This document shows positions 1 through 6,600 of a stretch of DNA of 7,687 nucleotides, piece after piece. Under the pieces are notes generated by a model. It searched no databases. It had not been told where the DNA came from and saw only the letters and a program-made list of their open reading frames with translations. Source of the stretch: Archangiaceae bacterium (GTDB lineage Bacteria; Myxococcota; Myxococcia; Myxococcales; Myxococcaceae); the NCBI GenBank assembly GCA_023248915.1, contig JAHFDQ010000297.1, positions 1 to 7,687 of the forward strand, written 5' to 3'. Position numbers and translations under genes: made by a program. The number at the start of each line of letters is the position of its first letter. Position 1 is the first letter of the stretch.

Positions 1-3000
1 CGGTGCGCGGCGCGCTCACGAAGAAGAGCCGCGAGGCGAGGGCGGTGATTGTCTCTAGCTGGGAAGCGGGGCTCAGCCCTGCCGCCGAGACCGTCACCGT
101 CGGCCGGCCTGGAGTCGGGTCGCGGAAGTAGAACGCCCCCGAGGTGGCCCCGGCGGCCAAGGCGGCGCTGGTGATGGCGGTGGTGCACGCCGAGTTCGAA
201 TAGAAGCCGAGCGTCCCCGAGTCGGAAGCGAGGGCGACGGTGGCGCTCACGGCGGCGGGGACGACCGCTCCGCCCAGGTCAGTCGTCTGAAAACTCAACG
301 GCCCCGCGCACGCCCCGGCCGAAGTCGTCTGCGGGGCGCCGCCGAAGGCCAGCCGCGAGGGGGCAGCGGTAAAGAAGGCGGAGTACGAGGCGGACGCCAA
401 GCCCGCCGCGCTCGCAGTCACCGTGCCCAGGCCGGCCGCGGTGTCCGAGAAGTACAGGCCGGTCGAGCTGGAACCCGCGGGCAGGGCGAGGGCGGCAATC
501 GGGTTGGTGCAGGCCGGGTCGGAGAAGAAGGTGGCGGTGCCGCTGGCGGACGACAGGCCGATGACCGCGGTGGCGGCCACCGGGGCGGAATTGCCGGCTG
601 CGTCCCTGGACTGGAGCGACAGGAAGCCCGAGCAGGCGCTGGCCGAGAGCGCCTCTGCCGGGCTGGCGAAGAACAACTGCATCGCCGCGGGGACGATGAA
701 CGCCGGGCCCGAGGCCGGGGCCAGGCCGGCCGCCGTCGCGGTGACGGTTGGATGGCCGGCGGCGGCGTCCTTGAAGTAGGCGGTGACCGACGAGGTGCCC
801 GCCGCCATCGAGACCTGCGTCACCGCGGAGGCGCAGGTCGAGTCGGCGAAGAAGGCGAGCGTCGCCGACGTCGAGGTCAGGGCGACGGCCGTGGCGCTGG
901 CCACCGTGGCCACCGTGCCCGCCGGGTCGCGCGACTCGACGGCCAGCGCGCCCGAGCAGGCGCCGGTCAGGACGGACTGTGGCCCGCCGGTGAAGGCCAG
1001 GTGGGCGACCGCCGGAAATTGCAGCTCGTCCTGCGAGGCCGACCCGAGGCCGGGCCCGCTCGCGGTGACGGTGGCGACGCCCCCGGTGGCGTCCTTGAAG
1101 TACAGCGACGCGCCGCTGGACCCCGGTGTCAGCACCACCCCGGAGATTGCGTTGGTGCAGGCGGCGTTCGAGTAGAAGGTCATCGTCGGGGAGGACGAAG
1201 ACAGCGACACAGTGGTGGTGGCGGCGACGGCCGTCTGGCGGCCGTCCGCGCTGCGCGCCTGAAGGTCCACCGGCCCCACGCACGCCCCGCTGGGGTGGGC
1301 CTGCGCCGACGAACCGAACGCCAGGCGGCTGGCCGGCGGCGTCACCACCGCGGTCAGCGTGCCCGAGGTCAGCCCCGGGGCCGACACGGTGAGGGTGCGC
1401 TGCCCGGGTGACGAGTCACGGAAGTAGAAGCCGGCGCCGGTCGAGCCGGCGCTGAGACTCACCGCGGCAATCGGCGTCGCGCACTGCCAGTCGGCGTAGA
1501 AGCCCGTCGTCCCGGACGAGGAAGCCAGGCCAACGGACGTAGCCGAAGCGACGCCCACCGCCAACCCGGCCGCGTCCCGAGTCAGGAACGACAGGTACTG
1601 GCAGGCCGACGTGGACACCGTGGGGGGCGGCACCGGGAAGGACAAGAGGGTGGGGCTGCCGCTGATGCTGGCGAGAACGCCGGCCGGGGTCAGGCCGCCC
1701 GCGGTGGCGGTGAGCGTCACCAGCCCCGAGGTGCCGTCTCGGAAGTAGAAACTCCCCCCGGTCGCGCCGGACGCCAGCGAGAAGCTGAAGATGGGGTTGG
1801 TGCACAGGTCGTCGGAGTAGAAGCCGGTGGTGCCCGAGCTCGAGCTCAGGCTGACCGGGGTAGCGGCGGCGATGCCGGCCAGGTTGCCGCCCGGGTTCAC
1901 CACCGAGACGTCGACTCGCGCCGAGCAACGCCCCGGGCCGAGCGTCTGCGCCATTCCGGGAATCCAGAGGGCCGAGGCCGCCGCGGCCACCACCACGCCC
2001 TGGGTGGCTGCGGCCAGGCCGCCCGCAGAAGCGGTCAGGGTCGGCGCGCCTGCTGAGGAGTCCTCGAAGTAGAAGCTGACGGTGTCTCCACCCGCGGCGA
2101 GGGTTCTGCTGGTCACCTGGGAGGCGCAGGCAGAGTCCGAGTAGAACTTCAGGGTTGCCGACGTCGAGGTCAGAGAGACTACCGTCGGGTTGCTCACCTG
2201 GGCGGCGACGCCCCGGGTGTCTCTGGCCTCGACCCACACCAGCCCCGAGCAGGCGCCCGCGCCCGCGCTCTGCGTCGAGCTGGTGAACACCAGCTTGGTG
2301 GGCGGGAGCTTGAAGTACGCCGTCTGCGACGCCGGCGTCAGCCCCGGCGCGGTCGCGGTCACCGTCACCTGGCCGGGGCTCGAATCCTGAATGAACAGCC
2401 AGGCGGTGGACTGAATGTTCCAGTTGGTCACCTTGTTGCTGCACGCCGGGTCCCAGAAGAACGCCGTGGTCGGCGAGCTCGAGGCGAGCGTCAGGGGCAG
2501 CCCGTCCACCGCGCTGGGCTGGCCGAGCGCGTCGCGAACGCCCACCTGCAGGTACCCGGCGCAGGTGCCGGGGCTCACCTGCATGGGCGGATTGTCGAAC
2601 ACCAGGGCCGCCGGCTTCGCGGTGATGACTTGAACGGCCGAGGCCGCGCTCAACCCCGGCGCGGAGGCGCTGACCGTCGGCGACCCGGCGACGCCGTCGC
2701 GGAACCGGACCGTCAGGCTGCTCGTGCCCGCGGGAAACGTCCGGGTCGTCGCCTGAACGGCGCAGGACGCGTCGCTGTAGAAATGCAGCGTCGCCGAACT
2801 CGAGGAGAGGCTGACCACCGTGTCTGACGGGACCGCCACCTTCTCGCCTTGCGCGTCCAGCGCCGAGAGCTCGACCGGGTGGCAACTGTCCGCTGGGAAC
2901 GGCGAGGTCCCTGCGTTGAAGGCCAGCTCGGTCGGTGCGGGAGCGACGGTCGCCGCGTAGACCGCCGAACCGAGCCCCGGGCCGGTGGCGGTGAGCTGAA

Positions 3001-3583
3001 CCCGGCCCGGCTGCGAGTCCTTGAAGAAGAGCTTCGCCTGCTTCGCGCCCGCGGCGAGGGTGAGCGAAGGGGTGGTGGCGCCACACGACGAACTCAGGTG
3101 GAACGACAGGCTGCCCGAGCCGGACGCCAGCCCGACGACCGTGTCGGAGGTTACGCCCACCTCGAGGCCGGCGGCGTCGAGCGCCCGAAGCACGACTTCT
3201 CCCGAGCACCCTCCCACCGGAACGGTCTGGGTCCGGCTGACGAACCTGAGCCCGGTCGGGGGCGGGGTAATCACCTCTCGCTGCGAGGCGGGCGCCAGTC
3301 CGCTCGCCGTCGCGGTGACGGACGGCGACCCGGCCGCGGAGTCTTTGAAGTAGAAGACGGCCGAGCTGGCGCCCGGGCTCATCGTCCGGCTGGCGGCGCC
3401 CGCGGTGCACCCGGCTGTCGAGTAGAAGGTGGTGGTCGCCGAGGTCGAGGACAGCGCCACGACGGTCGCGCCGGTGACGCTGGCGAAGTTTCCAGCGGCG
3501 TCGCGGGTGCGAACGGTCACCGGGCCCGAGCAGGCGCCCTGGGGCATGGTTTGTGGACCGCTGGTGACCGAGAGCTGCGCCGG
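1..3583 (-). repeat. Tandem array of ~324-bp repeats (11 complete units plus part of a 12th)
   Basis: Using the first cysteine of each unit as a marker, the units fall at residues 44, 152, 260, 367, 471, 579, 687, 794, 902, 1010 and 1118, so spacing is 108, 108, 107, 104, 108, 108, 107, 108, 108 and 108. The codons of these cysteines lie at 3530, 3206, 2882, 2561, 2249, 1925, 1601, 1280, 956, 632 and 308 (lower coordinate). The second cysteine follows at 85, 193, 300, 407, 512, 620, 727, 835, 943, 1051 and 1159, always 40 or 41 residues later. The start of a twelfth unit (S-R-L-F-F-V-S) is cut by the left edge. Units are diverged rather than identical; the best-conserved stretch is around F-Y-S-D and F-Y-F-K-D. 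Pattern and length resemble bacterial Ig-like beta-sandwich domains; a disulfide linking the two cysteines of each unit is an inference. Confidence 0.92.
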
Positions 3584-3661
3584 CTGCGCCAGGGCCGCGG
3601 TCGGAAGCGCGAACGCCGCCAGGGCCAGCAGGGCTCGCCGCATGCGTCGAAGGTGGACCAT
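1..3661 (-). CDS. Secreted protein of tandem two-cysteine Ig-like repeats (3'-partial)
   Basis: ATG at 3659-3661 opens a frame with no stop for 1220 codons to the left edge, so the C-terminus is missing. An in-frame TGA at 3665-3667 limits the start; ATG at 3641-3643 is an alternative that keeps the signal peptide, but 3661 is preferred because a purine-rich AGGGGG lies 11 bases upstream of it. Residues 1-25 are a Sec signal peptide: basic MVHLRRMRR, a hydrophobic Ala/Leu core, and an A-L-A cleavage site before Gln26. From about residue 27 the protein is a tandem array of units of about 108 residues. The approximate consensus is C-S-G-x-V, R-D-A-A-G, T-x-V-x-L-S-S-x-S, F-Y-S-D-x-x-C, L-x-A-G-x-S-S, F-Y-F-K-D, T-V-T-A-S-A-x-G-L, with proline-containing linkers. 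Eleven units are complete and a twelfth begins at the edge. The visible protein has 22 cysteines, two per unit. No catalytic motif is seen. It is probably an extracellular fibre or stalk; the family name and ligand are unknown to me. The missing C-terminus may hold a head domain or anchor. Confidence 0.93.
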   Translation of the reverse strand, partial: MVHLRRMRRALLALAAFALPTAALAQPAQLSVTSGPQTMPQGACSGPVTVRTRDAAGNFASVTGATVVALSSTSATTTFYSTAGCTAGAASRTMSPGASSAVFYFKDSAAGSPSVTATASGLAPASQREVITPPPTGLRFVSRTQTVPVGGCSGEVVLRALDAAGLEVGVTSDTVVGLASGSGSLSFHLSSSCGATTPSLTLAAGAKQAKLFFKDSQPGRVQLTATGPGLGSAVYAATVAPAPTELAFNAGTSPFPADSCHPVELSALDAQGEKVAVPSDTVVSLSSSSATLHFYSDASCAVQATTRTFPAGTSSLTVRFRDGVAGSPTVSASAPGLSAASAVQVITAKPAALVFDNPPMQVSPGTCAGYLQVGVRDALGQPSAVDGLPLTLASSSPTTAFFWDPACSNKVTNWNIQSTAWLFIQDSSPGQVTVTATAPGLTPASQTAYFKLPPTKLVFTSSTQSAGAGACSGLVWVEARDTRGVAAQVSNPTVVSLTSTSATLKFYSDSACASQVTSRTLAAGGDTVSFYFEDSSAGAPTLTASAGGLAAATQGVVVAAAASALWIPGMAQTLGPGRCSARVDVSVVNPGGNLAGIAAATPVSLSSSSGTTGFYSDDLCTNPIFSFSLASGATGGSFYFRDGTSGLVTLTATAGGLTPAGVLASISGSPTLLSFPVPPPTVSTSACQYLSFLTRDAAGLAVGVASATSVGLASSSGTTGFYADWQCATPIAAVSLSAGSTGAGFYFRDSSPGQRTLTVSAPGLTSGTLTAVVTPPASRLAFGSSAQAHPSGACVGPVDLQARSADGRQTAVAATTTVSLSSSSPTMTFYSNAACTNAISGVVLTPGSSGASLYFKDATGGVATVTASGPGLGSASQDELQFPAVAHLAFTGGPQSVLTGACSGALAVESRDPAGTVATVASATAVALTSTSATLAFFADSTCASAVTQVSMAAGTSSVTAYFKDAAAGHPTVTATAAGLAPASGPAFIVPAAMQLFFASPAEALSASACSGFLSLQSRDAAGNSAPVAATAVIGLSSASGTATFFSDPACTNPIAALALPAGSSSTGLYFSDTAAGLGTVTASAAGLASASYSAFFTAAPSRLAFGGAPQTTSAGACAGPLSFQTTDLGGAVVPAAVSATVALASDSGTLGFYSNSACTTAITSAALAAGATSGAFYFRDPTPGRPTVTVSAAGLSPASQLETITALASRLFFVSAPRT
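3587..3661 (-). other. Sec signal peptide of the downstream gene
   Basis: Residues 1-25 show the three classical parts: a basic n-region with Arg at 5, 6, 8 and 9, a hydrophobic core rich in Ala and Leu from residue 10, and Pro-Thr followed by A-A-L-A ahead of Gln26, a good signal peptidase I site. There is no cysteine at the cleavage point, so this is not a lipoprotein signal, and no twin-arginine motif in a proper Tat context. It shows that the repeat protein is exported, which fits the paired cysteines that would oxidise outside the cytoplasm. Confidence 0.85.
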
Positions 3662-3693
3662 CAGTCAGCTATCCCCCTGCCAGTGCCGGAACC
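3662..3693 (-). other. 32-base intergenic gap of the two-gene unit
   Basis: The only non-coding stretch in the window. It contains the candidate ribosome binding site but no strong stem-loop with a T run and no room for a convincing promoter, so the two genes are probably co-transcribed from a start outside the right edge. Confidence 0.6.
3672..3678 (-). promoter_or_regulatory. Probable ribosome binding site for the ATG at 3661
   Basis: Read on the minus strand, AGGGGGA lies just ahead of the downstream gene, with 11 bases between AGGGGG and the ATG. This is a weak-to-moderate Shine-Dalgarno match with a slightly long spacer. Nothing comparable precedes the alternative ATG at 3643, which favours 3661 as the start. 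Confidence 0.45.
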
Positions 3694-6600
3694 TCAGTAG
3701 TAGGGAACATACAGAACGTAGACCGGCGTGTTCGTGTCGGCCGCGATGTATCCCGGAGCCGCGTTGTTGGTGCCCCCGGTGCCCGCGGCGCCGTTTCCGA
3801 GCTGCCCTTGCGAGTTTCCACCCCAGCACTTCACCGTTCCGTTCGCGAGGAGCGCGCAGGTATGGGTGGACACGGGGCCCGGGCTCGCGCCACCTCCGCA
3901 GGCGAGGGCGACCACGCCCGTCAGCGAGGACACGGGCACCGGGACGTTCGAGTTCGTGCCGGTGTTGCCGTTGCCAAGCTGGCCGTAGTCGTTCCGCCCC
4001 CAGCACTTGACGGTGGTGTCGCCCATCAGCGCGCACGCGTGGAACTCTCCGATGGCGATGTCCGTGACTGCGGTCAGCGACGAGACCGGGACGGGAACGT
4101 TGGAGTCGGTGCCGGTGTTGCCGTTCCCCAGCTCGCCGTAGGTGTTGCGGCCCCAGCACTTGACAGTGGTGTCGGACATCAGCGCGCAGGTGCTGAAGTC
4201 CGCGGCCTTGACGACGGTCACTCCGGTCAGACTCGGCACGGCCACGGGTACGGACGACGCCGTGAAGTTTCCGGTTCCCAATTCGCCGTAGGTGTTCCCG
4301 CCCCAGCACATGAGGGTGGCGCCGGCCAGCCGGGCGCAGGTGTGGGTTCCCCCCATGGTGACCTGGGTCGCGTACAGCGGCCCGGAGACGGGGACGGGCG
4401 CGGTCCGGTTGGTGGTGGAGCCGTCGCCGATTTGCCCGAGGTTGTTGTGCCCCCAGGCCTTGACCGAGTTGTCGCTCAAGATGACGGTGCCCTTGTCCGA
4501 GCCGTAGGACATGGCGATGGCGGTCGAGACTCCCGTCACCGGCACCGGGACATTGGAGTTGGCCGAGGCGCTGTTGCCGAGCGCGCCGAACCCGCCGTAC
4601 CCCCAGCACTTCACCGTCCCGGCCGTCTGGAGCGCGCAGCTGCTCCAGCTCCCGGAACCCTGCGCCACGATGGCGACGTCGTTCAGGCCGGACACCGGGC
4701 CCGGCAGCGGGTTGGCGAGCGGAGCGAATACGCCGTTGCCCAGCTCGCCCCAGTCGTCGCGCCCCCAGCATTTGACGGTCCGGTCGGGCAACAGGACGCA
4801 GGTGTGTTCGGACCCCGTCGCGATGCTCGGGGCGATGCCATTCGAGAACGTGACGGCGAGGTTCGCCGGGGCCATGGGCGCGCCGGTCGCGGTCAGCGTC
4901 ACGGCCTCGAGAGTGCCGTCCTTGACCCAGAAGCTCGCCTGGCTCGACCCGCCCGGGATGACGGCTGAAGTGGTGGGAGTCAGGCAGAAGGGGTCGGAGT
5001 AGAAGAGAGCGCTGCCCGTGGTGGAGAGCAGGGCGCCCTGGTCGGCATCGGCGGGTTGGTTGACCGAGGACCCGTCCTGCGTGGACACCGTGTAGAGCTG
5101 GCACTTGTTCTTCACCGGGGTGAGGCTGCCGAACAGCGAGAGCTTCGTCGGCCCGCCGGAGGTGACCGTCACCGCCAGAGTGCCGACCTTGACGTCGGTT
5201 CCCGCGGCCTGGGTGACGGTGAAGACGTTGACGCCCGCTGCGGACGGCTTGAAGTAGAAGGTGTAGGCGGAGCCCGCCGGGACCGTCACCGCGGCGGTGA
5301 TCTTGCTACCGCCCGTGCAGGCGGGAGCGCTGTAGATGGCGCCGCCCCCGGTCGCGTAGCCGGTGATGTTGACGCTGATGGCTGTCCCGACCTGAGTGTC
5401 GTCGGACTTCAGGTGATTGATGGTGTAGGTCGTCGCGGCGGTTCCGCAGCTCGCGGCCGTGGTGACGTTCTCGTGCCCGGCCACGACGAACTTCTTGGTG
5501 TAGACCGTCACGGCGAGCGTGCCGGTGGTGAGCAGGGCCGCGGCGTCGGCCGCCTGCAGGGTGTCGGCTTCGGCGTTCGGCCCCTTGAAGTACACCGTCG
5601 TCTGGGCCGAGCCCGAAGGAATGCTCGCTGTCGTCGTCGTCGTCGTGCACCCCGACGTCGTGTAGAAGGCGCCGGTGCCGACTCCCGAGAGATTGATGGT
5701 GACGGTGTTGGGGGTGATGGCGGTGGTGCCGTAGGGGTCTTGAGTAAGGATTGTATAGGTGTTGCAGATGGTCGTGTTGACGCCGGTCGGGCCGCTGACG
5801 ATCAGCTTGTCCGGGTAGGGAATCCATGGAGTTGGGTTGGCGCCCGTGGTGGCGAGCCAGCCGTCGCCCTGCCGTTCGGTGCCGGTGTTGCCTGCGTTGT
5901 CGATGGCGCGGACGCTGGCGTAGTAGGTGACTCCGTTCGAGAGCGTCATGCCCGTCACCGTCGTGGTGAGGACGTTGCCGACGGCAGTCCAGGGACTCTT
6001 GTCGGTGCCTCCCGGAGCCGACCCCACCGCGACCTGGTACCCCTGAAGCCCCGAGATGCCAACGTCGGAAGCCGCGGTCCAGGTGATGACCGGCGAGCTG
6101 GAAAGAGACGCCAGGGTGACGCCGTCGTCCACCGTGCCCGGCTGGTTGGGCGGGCTGGTGTCCGCGCCCCAGCCATCGCCATTGACGGCCGAACCCGTGT
6201 TCGCCGCCGCGTCGACCGCTCTCACCGTCGCGTAGTAGGTGACGCCGTTGGTGAGGGACATGCCCGAGGCCTGGTAGGAAAGGACGTTGCCGACGTTCGT
6301 CCAGGTGAGCTTGTCGGTGCCGCCGGGCGCGGTCCCGATGGCGAGCTCGTAGTAGGCGAGGCCCGCGCCCCCGGTGTCGGTGGCCGCCGTCCAGACCACC
6401 GTCGGAGACTGAGTCAGCGAGTTGAAGTAGGTCCCGTCCGAGAGCGAGCCAACGAGCCCAGGAACCGTTGTGTCCAGGACGTAGTTCTGAGCTCCCTGCC
6501 CGGCGATGGTCGAGACGTTGCCGGCATTGTCCACGACTCTCACCTCGATGTCGTAGACCCCCTGAACCTGCGCCGACGGGGTGTAGGAATACGAGCCGGC

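Noticed and set aside
279..1283. Minus-strand open frame of 334 codons
   Set aside because: Arg/Gly-rich shadow of the repeat gene in a different phase; the repeat consensus is read continuously through it in the other frame.
1416..3410. Long minus-strand open frame in another phase (664 codons)
   Set aside because: It overlaps the repeat gene fully, is very Arg/Gly-rich and lacks a signal peptide or meaningful motif. The true frame shows the signal peptide, paired cysteines and the periodic consensus, so this is a by-product of high GC.
1..3583. Regular 324-bp periodicity as a CRISPR array or non-coding satellite
   Set aside because: The period is far too long for CRISPR, units are diverged with no constant spacer structure, and the period equals a protein domain in one open frame.
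3587..3661. Lipoprotein or Tat signal
   Set aside because: No lipobox cysteine near the cleavage site, and the Arg pairs are not followed by the Tat consensus; the A-L-A site fits ordinary signal peptidase I.
3662..3693. Possible terminator or promoter between the genes
   Set aside because: No strong inverted repeat with a T run and no convincing -35/-10 pair in 32 bases.
2849..3700. Plus-strand open frame of 283 codons spanning the gene junction
   Set aside because: It runs antisense across the signal peptide and the intergenic gap and has no recognisable features.
3808..4968. Plus-strand open frame of 386 codons opposite the propeller
   Set aside because: Antisense to a strongly conserved seven-blade domain; its sequence is low-complexity G/R/H/A with no domain, and it reflects scarcity of stops in GC-rich DNA.
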